This document shows, piece after piece, positions 8,692 to 16,905 of a stretch of 64,000 bases of DNA. The number at the start of each line of letters is the position of its first letter. The first letter of the stretch is position 1. The translations under genes were made by a program, and so were the position numbers. Origin of the DNA: Octadecabacter dasysiphoniae (lineage in GTDB: Bacteria; Pseudomonadota; Alphaproteobacteria; Rhodobacterales; Rhodobacteraceae); contig NZ_JAKGAQ010000003.1 of assembly GCF_021532615.1 (NCBI RefSeq), positions 186,001 to 250,000 of the forward strand, written 5' to 3'. Below the pieces are notes generated by a model that had not been told where the DNA came from, ran no database searches, and saw only the letters and a list, made by a program, of their open reading frames with translations.

Positions 8692-9543
8692 ATGACGGCC
8701 GAATTTGAAAAACACACAATTGAGGATTTTGGCCAGAAGTTGGCGCATCTGGAAGGTTTGCTGGGGGCTTATTTGCCCAAACACACCTTCGGGAACGAGC
8801 TTCAGCAACAGGTTCTTGATTGTAACAAGTTCCAGTTTTCGCGACTTAAGTCCGGCAAACGGATGGCTGCGAATTGGGAACTGGCACGGTTTGTCGATCT
8901 GTTCGACCTGGCGCGGTTCGGGTTTGATTACCGCCTGTTTTTGCAACCGTTTGCCGATTTTGATGCTGCGTTGAAACGGGCGGGCGTGGGCAGTTACGGG
9001 GTGTCCACGGCGGGTCAGTTGCGCGAAACACTGCGCCAACGCGTTGACCCCACAGCCCCGATTGCCATTCATCGCGACAGGGTTTTGAACGTTGGCGGAA
9101 TTGGCGGTGACGAGGGCCATGGCGGCCTTGCCTATTTCACACCGCGCGACAAGGTGACTCTGAAAATCACATTGAAACAGCCCGTCAAACAGGCGGGGCA
9201 TTTTCTGTTGCTGCATGATTTTCCCAACGGGCGGGCGATGTCGTGTTTGATGCCATCGATGTTTGCGCCCGAGCCTTTGTCGGACAGGCAAACGTTCCGG
9301 CTGCCACAAAGCAGTTCGGGATATCTGGCGTTTCCTGTCAGTGGTGATGCGGGGTATCGATGCCTGTACGGGCTGCACACGATGACGAATTTGGCCGACT
9401 ATATCGGCCTAACGGACGCGACATCCGGTGTGGTTGATCTGACGTTTGCACAGGTTGCATTGCTGATGGATTTTCTGACCCATGTGTCAGAAAAGGGCGA
9501 CGAGTCCGTGCATGTGTCGTTCGGGGATTATTTGCTGAAATAG
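8692..9543 (+). CDS. Uncharacterised protein with DUF4384-like C-terminal region
   Basis: 283 residues with ribosome-binding site AGAAGGG about 8 bp before the ATG. No signal peptide. The N-terminal 100 residues are charged and helical, with FSRLKSGKRMAANWELARFVDLF perhaps forming a small DNA- or protein-binding unit of the type seen in repressor-like domains. From about 150 on, the pattern of a beta sandwich appears: KVTLKITLKQPVKQAGHFLL, a display of HDFPNGRAM, and later VSFGDYLL. This resembles DUF4384, which typically accompanies CHAT, caspase or kinase modules. It is 66 bp after the CHAT gene and probably co-transcribed. Family assignment is by eye. Confidence 0.6.
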   Translation: MTAEFEKHTIEDFGQKLAHLEGLLGAYLPKHTFGNELQQQVLDCNKFQFSRLKSGKRMAANWELARFVDLFDLARFGFDYRLFLQPFADFDAALKRAGVGSYGVSTAGQLRETLRQRVDPTAPIAIHRDRVLNVGGIGGDEGHGGLAYFTPRDKVTLKITLKQPVKQAGHFLLLHDFPNGRAMSCLMPSMFAPEPLSDRQTFRLPQSSSGYLAFPVSGDAGYRCLYGLHTMTNLADYIGLTDATSGVVDLTFAQVALLMDFLTHVSEKGDESVHVSFGDYLLK

Positions 9544-9584
9544 GGCAGCGGGCGCATCATGACGACGCCCACTGCTTTGTTTGT

Positions 9585-10154
9585 TTAATGTGCCGTATCC
9601 GTCAGCGAATGAAGCCGGGGCAGGCTTTCGCACAGGGGCGCGATTTTCTTCCACGACGTAAGCGATGTGCCCTGTGCATGGATGCGATCGACGACCAGCT
9701 TTTGGTCCATCTGGAAATACAGCCCGTCACGATCATAGATACAGATGCGCAGGGGGAACCACGCGGCGCTGTTCAGGGACGGGACTTCGAATGAAATTTC
9801 GATGTCGTCTTTCAGATCGTCCATGATGATATGGCGGCGATAGGCGCTGACCGTTTGGTGGGTCCAGACAGTGTAGGTCTTGCCCACGTCTTCTGTGTAG
9901 CCCGCCACGTGATCTGGCGCGAAGTACGTGTCGCGATACCATCCAGCCAGATCGTTGAATTCATAAAACGTCAGGAACGGATAGCCCGACATCGCAAATG
10001 TGCGCACGAATTGCGGCGTCAGGCTGTAGGTTACCGCATTGGCGTTTGGGGCAAGGGTAGGCGCACCCATTTGGGCGAAACCGTCAATGACAGACCCAAT
10101 CGTCTGGCGTGGCGACATCGCGGCTTTCATAAGAGAGAGGGTAAAATGTTTCAT
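9585..10154 (-). CDS. Hypothetical protein, orphan
   Basis: 189 residues with a good ribosome-binding site (AGGAAAGG, about 8 bp before the ATG). The protein is soluble, has many aromatic residues (YPFLTFYEFNDLAGWYRDTYF) and no signal peptide or recognisable motif. It converges on the CHAT/DUF4384 pair and is read in the same direction as the LuxR-type regulator upstream of it, with about 160 bp between. It may belong to the same functional island. I cannot assign a function. Confidence 0.7.
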   Translation of the reverse strand: MKHFTLSLMKAAMSPRQTIGSVIDGFAQMGAPTLAPNANAVTYSLTPQFVRTFAMSGYPFLTFYEFNDLAGWYRDTYFAPDHVAGYTEDVGKTYTVWTHQTVSAYRRHIIMDDLKDDIEISFEVPSLNSAAWFPLRICIYDRDGLYFQMDQKLVVDRIHAQGTSLTSWKKIAPLCESLPRLHSLTDTAH

Positions 10155-10312
10155 TTCGTCAACCTTTCCTGCGGACGTGGGATCGTCAGGCAGCCCCGAA
10201 TTGGGATGCCAGTGCAGAACGGATAGACAACGGTCGCGCGCACGCGGTTGCGCCGCGTTGCGACGGGTTGCGTTTTAACGGTTTATTTCAAATTGGATGC
10301 GTTTTTCGTAGC

Positions 10313-11440
10313 TTAGCCACGCAGTTGGTGCGCGCTTTTGATGCCCAGCTTTTCTTTGACGGACGACCAGACCTCAAAGCTGCGGGACCGTTTCAGCCCG
10401 ACAGCTTCGCCGGCTTGTGCAACCGGCTGGCCCTTGGCAATGGCCATAAATAACGCGCGTTCCTGAGGCGTGAGCGCATCGAGATTTGCCGCCGTTTCGG
10501 TGATTTTCGCCGGAACGGCGGCATCTTGGGTGGTGCAGGTCAACAACCAGTGGTTTTCGCGTTTGCCTGCAAAGATCGGATCAGGATCAACGGGGCTGGC
10601 CAACAGCAGCAGTGGCGCAGTTTCGGCGGCGTGTCGCAAAAAGTTGTGCTGCGCCCATTTATCAAGCCCGACCACTGACACCGAATGCGCAAAGCTGAGC
10701 TTCTTTTTTTTGCCGGACAGTTTGATCGCTTGGCTCCCCAGGACGCCATCAAACAGATCATTGTTTTCCAGCAGTTCCCCGTTGGGCCCCACGATTGCCG
10801 TGGGCGATCCGGCACCTGCCGCACGATCCAGCAGGGCCGCGCTGGATTGGCGCGTTTTGGCCATGGTCTGGGACGTGACCCACGCGTTGCGGATCAGGTC
10901 GTAGTAGGCATTGGCCGTCTCCATGGCTTTTTGGGTTTCGGGCATGTCGGGGGTTTCATAGAACAGATTGATCGCTGTCCAATAGCCTGCCATCCGGTCC
11001 AGTTCGAAGACGATTGTATCCTGAAAGCCCACAGTTTTCAGCCAGTCGAAAAAGCGGCGGTCCTCAATGGTGTGTTGCGGGCAAACCTTTGACATCTGCA
11101 CGGGGCGGTGGGGGTAATAAGACCGCTGAAATTCTGCCCACGGATCGATGGTGCGCAGATTGGTCAGGTAATGCACGATAGCGTCCGTGGAAAAGCCGCG
11201 GATCAGGGGCGAGTGATATTTTTGTTCAAGTTCGACATCGTTAACGATCTGGCAGGTTTCTTTGTCGCGCAAAGTGATGATTGCACCTGTCGCGCCCGTC
11301 ATGCGCATGAACACCTCAAGGACTTCACCCCAATTTTGAGGGTCCTGAATGGCGTTTACGAGCTTAAGGGGGAATGTCTTTTCCCACGTGTCCGCGTTCA
11401 GTCGTTCCAACCGTATCTTCCGAAATCTTGTGCGGCTCAC
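10313..11440 (-). CDS. LuxR-family transcriptional regulator
   Basis: 375 residues with GTG as the apparent start; no ATG lies upstream in frame and no strong ribosome-binding site is seen, so the N-terminus is uncertain. The C-terminal 60 residues form a LuxR-type helix-turn-helix: LTPQERALFMAIAKGQPVA, then a recognition segment GLKRSRSFEVWSSVKEKLG. The first 200 residues look like a GAF/PAS-like or autoinducer-domain-like sensor. It diverges from the 17-gene envelope operon with 283 bp between starts, so it is the obvious candidate regulator. The recognition helix deviates from the usual SxxTVKxHL pattern. Confidence 0.78.
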   Translation of the reverse strand: MSRTRFRKIRLERLNADTWEKTFPLKLVNAIQDPQNWGEVLEVFMRMTGATGAIITLRDKETCQIVNDVELEQKYHSPLIRGFSTDAIVHYLTNLRTIDPWAEFQRSYYPHRPVQMSKVCPQHTIEDRRFFDWLKTVGFQDTIVFELDRMAGYWTAINLFYETPDMPETQKAMETANAYYDLIRNAWVTSQTMAKTRQSSAALLDRAAGAGSPTAIVGPNGELLENNDLFDGVLGSQAIKLSGKKKKLSFAHSVSVVGLDKWAQHNFLRHAAETAPLLLLASPVDPDPIFAGKRENHWLLTCTTQDAAVPAKITETAANLDALTPQERALFMAIAKGQPVAQAGEAVGLKRSRSFEVWSSVKEKLGIKSAHQLRG

Positions 11441-11560
11441 CGGTCCCCGAAAGGTCAGCCAGCATAAGGAATGGTAGGGCGCCCCCCAGCAGGGGCCTCG
11501 GACCGTCCTTATTCATGCATGTTCTGCATATCGTATCAAGCGCTTCGTGGCGGGTGGTGC

Positions 11561-11576
11561 AGTGACTTGATTCACT
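11561..11576. promoter_or_regulatory. Inverted repeat in the divergent promoter region
   Basis: AGTGA-CTTGAT-TCACT is a 5-6-5 palindrome between the LuxR-type regulator and the envelope operon. Dyad sites of this size are typical LuxR-family operators. The rest of 11441-11722 shows no other clear element and no gene. No -35/-10 pair can be called with confidence. Confidence 0.3.
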
Positions 11577-11722
11577 TTCAGTTTGCGCTGAGGAAGCTTT
11601 TTCAAAAATCCAAGGCGTACCGGACTCGGGTCCGGTCACATTTGGCAAGCATCCAGTTAACCGTTTCAGAGGCGGAGGAATTCTGGGGTTGGGGGACGCT
11701 GGTGCTAACGAAAAACAAGTGG

Positions 11723-12517
11723 ATGAAAAACGCACGACGTGTTGGCCACGGGGCGCTGCCGATGTCAGCGCTGTTGGTGGTGGCAGGGGTGTCGGGCAGT
11801 GTCGCGCAGGTGTCCGTTGATGACATCGAAGCAGCGCTAAGCGCGCTTGAGCAATCCGTGCAAAGCGCGCCCATCGTCGTCGCCGTTGAGGCCGTGCCGC
11901 TGGCCCAGCCTGATTTCGAAGCAACGCTGCCGCCCGCCGATATCTTGAGCGGTCTGGATGAAACCGAAGCGGCCGATGATGCAACGCAAGACGTTGTTTT
12001 CTTGCCGTTGTTGTCCGAACAAGCCTGTCCGTCGCGGCTTGCGCAGATCGGGGAACAAGCGCGGTCTTTGACGGATCAGGTGGATGCAATTGACGTGATC
12101 GCCCTTGAGCTTACCGAAAGGTTTTCGCGGATCGAAGATCAAAACCGCGCGTTCGAGACTGATCAGGACCTGCTGGAATGCCCCACCGCCTTTGTCGACA
12201 GCGCAGAACAGTTCCGCGAAGATTTGTCCCAACTGGAACTGGCTGATCTGATCCAGCGGGCCGACACGTTTTCAGCCTGCGCACAAGAAGGTTTGCAGGC
12301 CTTGAACAACCGCATGGAGGATCTTGCACAAAGCAGTGATCCGGATGCAGCGACGGACCGTTTGGCCATCGGGGGCGTGTTGCGGCGCTGGGCGAATGCG
12401 GATGCCGAAGTGACCGAGGCTGTCAGCAATTTTGTTTTTTACGACCAACGGGGCCGCAGGCTTGACGCTGCGACGGGCGCAATTCTGCGACGTTGCGAAC
12501 TTATTGGGGGATATTGA
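11723..12517 (+). CDS. Secreted four-cysteine helical protein, first gene of envelope operon
   Basis: 264 residues from the ATG at 11723, chosen because it begins a signal peptide (MKNARRVGHGALPMSALLVV, cleaved near SVAQ). The mature part is acidic and helical, with four cysteines in EQACPSRL, LECPTAF, FSACAQEG and RRCELI. The protein at 16902-17432 has the same four-cysteine layout and similar flanking residues, so the two are paralogues. The long frame upstream to 11471 looks non-coding. Its stop overlaps the next start. Function unknown; probably a disulfide-stabilised periplasmic component. Confidence 0.75.
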   Translation: MKNARRVGHGALPMSALLVVAGVSGSVAQVSVDDIEAALSALEQSVQSAPIVVAVEAVPLAQPDFEATLPPADILSGLDETEAADDATQDVVFLPLLSEQACPSRLAQIGEQARSLTDQVDAIDVIALELTERFSRIEDQNRAFETDQDLLECPTAFVDSAEQFREDLSQLELADLIQRADTFSACAQEGLQALNNRMEDLAQSSDPDAATDRLAIGGVLRRWANADAEVTEAVSNFVFYDQRGRRLDAATGAILRRCELIGGY

Positions 12518-13170
12518 TGATGTTGAGGTGTGTAAGCGCAGTCGCGATTGCTGCCGTGGTGGCCAGTTTTGTGACCACGCCGGTTTTTGCGCAGGACGGT
12601 TTTGCCCGGCAGGAACAGTTGCAGGAATTGGGCGCGGATTTGAGCGGCATCTCTGCACGCGTACAATCATCGGTCGATCAGACCATGCGATCCATGGAAA
12701 ACCTGCAAAGCACGTCGCAGGATGACCGGACCAATCAAGCCTTCGCAATTCTGGACACAATCGAAACCGAAACCCGTCAGGTGATCGGAAAAATCAGCGT
12801 GACGTCCCCCTTCATGAGCGCGCTGGATGATGCGCGCGCGAGCGTTCTGGTTCTGCTGCGCAAGAACGAGCGTGACCCGCCAAGCCCGTCGCGCGATGCA
12901 CGTATCGCGGCGCTGACCAATTCGCTTTCGTCGATTGATGCGCAATCTGCGCAGATCATCGCGGCGGAAGGCACGCTGAATTCCCTGCTGGCAGAACACG
13001 CCTTGTTGCGCGCCGAATTGATGCGCAACGGAGAAGTGCGCGCGGTTCAGGCCTTTGTCGAGGATCTGAGCACGCTGACGGACGGCCTGGAAGAAATGGC
13101 GTCTGTGCTGTCCGAAATCTCGGAAAATGTTGTGGTTGTGCCCACTCAGGCCAGCCTCGCCACTGAATAA
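12517..13170 (+). CDS. Secreted coiled-coil protein
   Basis: 217 residues; start TGATGATG overlaps the previous stop and has GGGGG about 8 bp upstream. Signal peptide MMLRCVSAVAIAAVVASF ends near VFAQ. The mature protein is almost entirely heptad-like helix (QLQELGADLSGISARVQ, LEEMASVLSEISENV). It ends in PTQASLATE, very like the PSNVATE end of the next protein, so the pair looks duplicated. Periplasmic location is predicted. A structural or spacer role is inferred. Confidence 0.72.
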   Translation: MMLRCVSAVAIAAVVASFVTTPVFAQDGFARQEQLQELGADLSGISARVQSSVDQTMRSMENLQSTSQDDRTNQAFAILDTIETETRQVIGKISVTSPFMSALDDARASVLVLLRKNERDPPSPSRDARIAALTNSLSSIDAQSAQIIAAEGTLNSLLAEHALLRAELMRNGEVRAVQAFVEDLSTLTDGLEEMASVLSEISENVVVVPTQASLATE

Positions 13171-13196
13171 TTGCCCCATCCTAAAAGGAAAATGAC

Positions 13197-13814
13197 ATGA
13201 AGATTATCTATCGTTCGGTTCTTGTTGCGCTGCTGGCCAGCGCAACGCCCGTATTCGCCCAAACCGACGAACCCGACATGGTCGAGCTTGTGGAAAGCGT
13301 GACGGTCATTGCGACTGATCTGTCAGATCGTGTTGCTGTCCTGAGCGAAGTGATCGCCACGTCCACGGATGGTGACGCCGCAGCGCAGGCGCTTAACGAA
13401 ATGTTGGAAGCCGCGCGGCAGATGCAGGCGGACCTCGGTAGTGACAGCGAGGTGTGGCAGGACATCAACGCCATGCTCGAAATCTGGGCGGATCGTCGCG
13501 ATGATCTGCGCGTGCGCGCGGCCAACAATCAGGCGTTGTCGGTTGTGGCAGACACCTGGCAGGCCCGCATCGACGAAGCGCTGACCCTGCGAGAGCAAAT
13601 TCGCAACCAGTCGGCAGAATCCCTCGCGTTGATTGACCAGATCGAGGACCAGCGTGAAGTCGTCATCGCCTATTACGAGGCGGATCTGGCGGATCAGGCG
13701 TTGGAAACCATGCGGGCGATTTCCGATGAACTGGGCCAGATGAACGAGCAGATGTCATCGATTGTCAGTCAGGCTGGCATCGTCGCCGAGCCGTCCAACG
13801 TCGCGACGGAATGA
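13197..13814 (+). CDS. Secreted coiled-coil protein, paralogue of the preceding gene
   Basis: 205 residues with ribosome-binding site AAAGGAAAA before the ATG and the signal peptide MKIIYRSVLVALLASATPV (cleaved near FAQ). The rest is charged, helical and free of cysteine: LVESVTVIATDLSDRVAVL, later ISDELGQMNEQMSSIVSQ. The C-terminal PSNVATE echoes the ending of the neighbour upstream. It probably sits in the periplasm alongside its paralogue. No enzymatic motif is visible. Confidence 0.72.
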   Translation: MKIIYRSVLVALLASATPVFAQTDEPDMVELVESVTVIATDLSDRVAVLSEVIATSTDGDAAAQALNEMLEAARQMQADLGSDSEVWQDINAMLEIWADRRDDLRVRAANNQALSVVADTWQARIDEALTLREQIRNQSAESLALIDQIEDQREVVIAYYEADLADQALETMRAISDELGQMNEQMSSIVSQAGIVAEPSNVATE

Positions 13815-13818
13815 TTTG

Positions 13819-14205
13819 ATGCCTGTGCGTCTTCTTTTTGGGGTGCTCGCCCTTTTGGGCGCTGTCGTGACTGCACACGCGCAGGACACGCCCCCGCCTG
13901 ATCCCGAACTGGCACTTACCCAAATCGAAGACGTGTTGGCGGCAGCCGAACGCCACCTTGGCGCATTGGATCAATTGATCACAGAGCAGGATGAAAAATT
14001 GGACACCTTTTATGACCAGAGGGATGCGGCTGAGCAGGCTGGCGAGGCGGACAAGGCCGCGCAACTGGGCGGGATCATCGACCGTATGAACCTGACCCTG
14101 ACCAACCTTGAGGGGGAGCGGGACCGCATTGCGCAAAGCATCGTCACCCTTCGCGGTCATATGGATGTGTTGCGCGCCGCCGAACCGGAAGGTGACGAAG
14201 GATGA
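13819..14205 (+). CDS. Small secreted coiled-coil protein
   Basis: 128 residues from the ATG at 13819, which opens a signal peptide (MPVRLLFGVLALLGAVVTAH, cleaved near AQ). The mature part is one long amphipathic helix region (IEDVLAAAERHLGALDQLI, then LEGERDRIAQSIVTLRGHM). Its stop overlaps the ATG of the channel gene in an ATGA, so it is translationally coupled to the motor-like subunit. It may be the periplasmic partner of that channel; this is inference from position. Confidence 0.68.
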   Translation: MPVRLLFGVLALLGAVVTAHAQDTPPPDPELALTQIEDVLAAAERHLGALDQLITEQDEKLDTFYDQRDAAEQAGEADKAAQLGGIIDRMNLTLTNLEGERDRIAQSIVTLRGHMDVLRAAEPEGDEG

Positions 14206-14855
14206 CCGGTCATGTGCAGTTCCGGTCTGCCCGCCTGATGGCCCCCCTTGTATTGAGTGGTCTTGTGGCTGTGGGGGCCATCGCATCTTGTGGGTGGGCG
14301 TTGGCCGACCCCGGGGCGGAGGCGGCAACGGGCATGGTTCAACGGCTGTTTGGCAACGGGTTTGTTGTTTTGATTGGTGTGGTTGGCGTGTGGTCGCTGG
14401 TGTTCGGGGTTCTCCAGCTTTGGGGGTTTCAATCTGCACCCAGCGGTTTGTTCGCGCGACTGGCGGGGCACACGGGCCCCGCGCCCAGCGTCGTCACCGC
14501 GCAAGAGACAAGCGTGTCAGCAGGCCTGTTCAGTGAGCGGTGGGATCATCTTGCGGCGATCAGGCTGGCACCATTGTCTTATGCGATCTGGGTGCTTCCA
14601 TTGCTGGGGTTCATCGGCACGGTGATCGGCATTTCTGATGCGATCGGTGATCTTGGCGATGTCTTTGCGGACAGCGCGCGCGAAGAGGCGCTCGCCTCTG
14701 TTCTGGGCGCTCTTCAATTTGCATTTGATACGACCTTTGCGGGGCTGGTTCTTGTTATTCCGGTGATGGCGCTGACGACGGCTGTGTCGCTTAAATCCGA
14801 TGCGGCGCGTGATGCGGCCCTTGCGCAAAATTTCGGCGACGGGGGTGACCACTAG
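14202..14855 (+). CDS. MotA/TolQ/ExbB-family proton channel subunit
   Basis: 217 residues with four membrane segments, roughly 12-35, 50-75, 124-145 and 170-195. The family core is clear in LPLLGFIGTVIGISDAI and GALQFAFDTTFAGLVLVIPVMAL, the conserved TM2-TM3 block of TolQ/ExbB/MotA. Such subunits form a pentamer around an ExbD/MotB dimer and convert ion flow into rotation or force. Immediately downstream are two proteins with the N-terminal membrane aspartate expected of the partner. It lacks the large cytoplasmic domain of flagellar MotA. Confidence 0.85.
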   Translation: MTGHVQFRSARLMAPLVLSGLVAVGAIASCGWALADPGAEAATGMVQRLFGNGFVVLIGVVGVWSLVFGVLQLWGFQSAPSGLFARLAGHTGPAPSVVTAQETSVSAGLFSERWDHLAAIRLAPLSYAIWVLPLLGFIGTVIGISDAIGDLGDVFADSAREEALASVLGALQFAFDTTFAGLVLVIPVMALTTAVSLKSDAARDAALAQNFGDGGDH

Positions 14856-14858
14856 GTC

Positions 14859-15338
14859 ATGCGGATATCGCGAACCATAAGCCACGGCGCGTCCTATACG
14901 GCCCTTGTGGATATTCTGTTCGCGACCATTGGTGTGTTCGTCATTGTTTTTGCGTTGCAGGATGTGCAGCCACCTCAAGACCTTCAACCTGCGCCTTATG
15001 CCCATTTGGTGTTATGTGAGCAGGGACAGGTTCTGAGCTATCTCAGCGCCGGTTCGGACACGGTAACCTCCCTTGCGATTGATGATCTGGACAACGGACG
15101 CCTTGAAGAACGTCTTATGCAGGGCGGGCGCGTGCTGGTTGCGTTGGCCGGCGATTGTGTGCGGAAGGATGGTGCAAACAGTATCGCCACGCTGCTGACC
15201 AAACTTGAAACGACCCTGTCTGCGCGGCCCGCCACAGGTGCCGCCCCGTTGACCCTGTTTGAGTTTTCTCCCCTCGGGCAAGGGGAAATGGGTGCGGATG
15301 TGCTGCGTCAGCGGTTTTTGGACGGAGGCGGCGCATGA
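14859..15338 (+). CDS. ExbD/MotB-like subunit, first of two
   Basis: 159 residues with one N-terminal membrane helix carrying an acidic residue at its cytoplasmic end (Asp18 in TALVDILFATIGVFVIVFAL). That is where TolR/ExbD/MotB proteins have their ion-binding aspartate. The periplasmic part (about 120 residues) has two cysteines (LVLCEQGQ and GDCVRKD) and a compact alpha/beta look, consistent with an ExbD-type domain. There is no OmpA-like peptidoglycan-binding motif. It starts 3 bp after the channel gene and overlaps the next gene by 4 bp. Confidence 0.72.
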   Translation: MRISRTISHGASYTALVDILFATIGVFVIVFALQDVQPPQDLQPAPYAHLVLCEQGQVLSYLSAGSDTVTSLAIDDLDNGRLEERLMQGGRVLVALAGDCVRKDGANSIATLLTKLETTLSARPATGAAPLTLFEFSPLGQGEMGADVLRQRFLDGGGA

Positions 15339-16000
15339 TTGGCCTCGGCTTCAGGGCGCGGCAGGCTGGTGGGGCCGCGGATTCCGATATTGGAATGCTC
15401 GATATTTCGGCTAATGCCCTGGCGGTGTTGATCCTTGCGACGATGTTGGTGCTGACGGTCGCGTCGCCGCCGACACCGCGCGGGGAGGTGCGATCCGATG
15501 ATCGCCCAGAGCTATTTTATCCGTCCCCATTGGATGTCGCCGTGGTGCCGCAAAGTGCCTATTGGATTGTCACGGACGCGGGTATGACGCTGCTTGATCT
15601 TGATGCGATTGCCGTGGGTTTGGTGGATGGGGCAGCCGTCGCCGCAACCGCGCAGGCAGAGGCGACGTTGACGATGGATCGGCGCGGCTACCGCGATCTA
15701 AACGATCACCGCATGAGCCTTAATCTGGAATGGGGCGCCTTGCGTGACACCGCCTTGCCAATCACGACCACGCAAGAGGCCATTGATCTTAGCACCCTCG
15801 TCACGGACGCGTTCGTGAACACGGGGCAGGTGCCGACGTTTGTGGTCACGCCAGCAGGGACCGAAGCATTTTCAGCCATCTATTGGGATTTGCGCGCCCA
15901 ACAGGTGCCCACGCGTTGGGTGCCGATCGAAGAAAGAACACCATTGGTTTTCACGCGCCGCGCGAGCAATTTTGAAACGAGGTCGCGGCAATGGCAGTGA
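15335..16000 (+). CDS. ExbD/MotB-like subunit, second of two
   Basis: 221 residues with a single N-terminal membrane helix that also carries an aspartate at the start (Asp23 in MLDISANALAVLILATMLVL), again the ExbD/MotB layout. The periplasmic region of about 175 residues is unlike that of the first ExbD-like protein: it is acidic and ends FTRRASNFETRSRQWQ. It overlaps its upstream neighbour by 4 bp and the next gene by 10 bp. Two non-identical partners for one channel suggest a heterodimeric stator core. Confidence 0.68.
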   Translation: MIGLGFRARQAGGAADSDIGMLDISANALAVLILATMLVLTVASPPTPRGEVRSDDRPELFYPSPLDVAVVPQSAYWIVTDAGMTLLDLDAIAVGLVDGAAVAATAQAEATLTMDRRGYRDLNDHRMSLNLEWGALRDTALPITTTQEAIDLSTLVTDAFVNTGQVPTFVVTPAGTEAFSAIYWDLRAQQVPTRWVPIEERTPLVFTRRASNFETRSRQWQ

Positions 16001-16905
16001 CGCGAACCAAATTGTACTCCGTCACGCTCGGCGCACTGGTCTTGGGTTTAGCGGCGGCAACACTGCTGGATTTGCCTGTGGATTTGGTTGAGCCCCCACC
16101 GGAATCGGATGAATTGATTGAAGCCATTGAAGCTATCAAATCGGGCGAAGCTGAAGATGAGGCCAAAGCCAATGCGCAGGAGCCGAACGTTGTTCCTATG
16201 GCATCGCCGTGCCTGATGCGCAGGCCGCGCTTGGCCGTGGGCGTTGACCGCGCGTGGCGCCACGGTTTTGCGGCTGCAACGATTGCCACAGGAACAACAA
16301 CACGCGCTGCCATGTTGGATGATTTGATGGCGTCGGCGCACGTTGATGCGGCACGGTGGCGTGTCGATGTGGCCTTCGTCGAAATGGCGTTGCGGGCTGA
16401 TGAAAAGGAGGCCGCGTTAGCCCACCTAGCGAACGCCGCTGACAGAGACGTGCCACCATCCTGCCGCGCGGACGAGGCTTTTTTTGCAGCATTGCTGGCC
16501 ACGGACCGCGCAGAGGCTGCGGCATTGCTGGCCCGCGCCGTTGAAATTGATCCTGCGTTTTGGTCTGCCTTGGAACGACTGGCATTGATTTCAGCCGAAG
16601 GCACCGGGGAGGATGCGCAGCAGTGCGAAATCGATGCGGTGCGCACCCTTGAATCTGTTGTTCAGCTTGGCGCTTTGGCCGAGAAAGACACGCAATTCCA
16701 GCGTCTTAACCGCACGCTTGAGGCCTTGCCTGCGAACGGGCGAACTGCGTTGCTGCGCGGGATGATCCTGCGCCAAACCGGTGAGAGAGAGGCGGCCCGC
16801 GCGGCCTATCAGCAAGGGTTGGCAGCACTTGGCCCGTCGCACTGTGATGGGGTCTTGCGCACAGGACTAAACGGGATGTTGGCCGCAACGGAGGATGAGC
16901 AGTGA
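15991..16905 (+). CDS. Membrane-anchored TPR-like protein
   Basis: 304 residues. A hydrophobic segment at 8-30 (LYSVTLGALVLGLAAATLL) should anchor the protein, with the bulk in the periplasm. After an acidic proline-rich linker come alanine-rich helical repeats with TPR character (AFFAALLATDRAEAAALLARAV, and GMILRQTGEREAARAAYQQGL). Cysteines near 70, 150, 210 and 290 are spread through the repeats. Such a protein would serve as a scaffold for the secreted components. It overlaps both neighbours. Confidence 0.68.
   Translation: MAVTRTKLYSVTLGALVLGLAAATLLDLPVDLVEPPPESDELIEAIEAIKSGEAEDEAKANAQEPNVVPMASPCLMRRPRLAVGVDRAWRHGFAAATIATGTTTRAAMLDDLMASAHVDAARWRVDVAFVEMALRADEKEAALAHLANAADRDVPPSCRADEAFFAALLATDRAEAAALLARAVEIDPAFWSALERLALISAEGTGEDAQQCEIDAVRTLESVVQLGALAEKDTQFQRLNRTLEALPANGRTALLRGMILRQTGEREAARAAYQQGLAALGPSHCDGVLRTGLNGMLAATEDEQ

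Noticed and set aside
14202..16000. Zorya anti-phage defence (ZorAB)
   Set aside because: No OmpA-like domain in the ExbD-like proteins, no long ZorA tail, and no ZorC/ZorD or ZorE genes; most neighbours are periplasmic.
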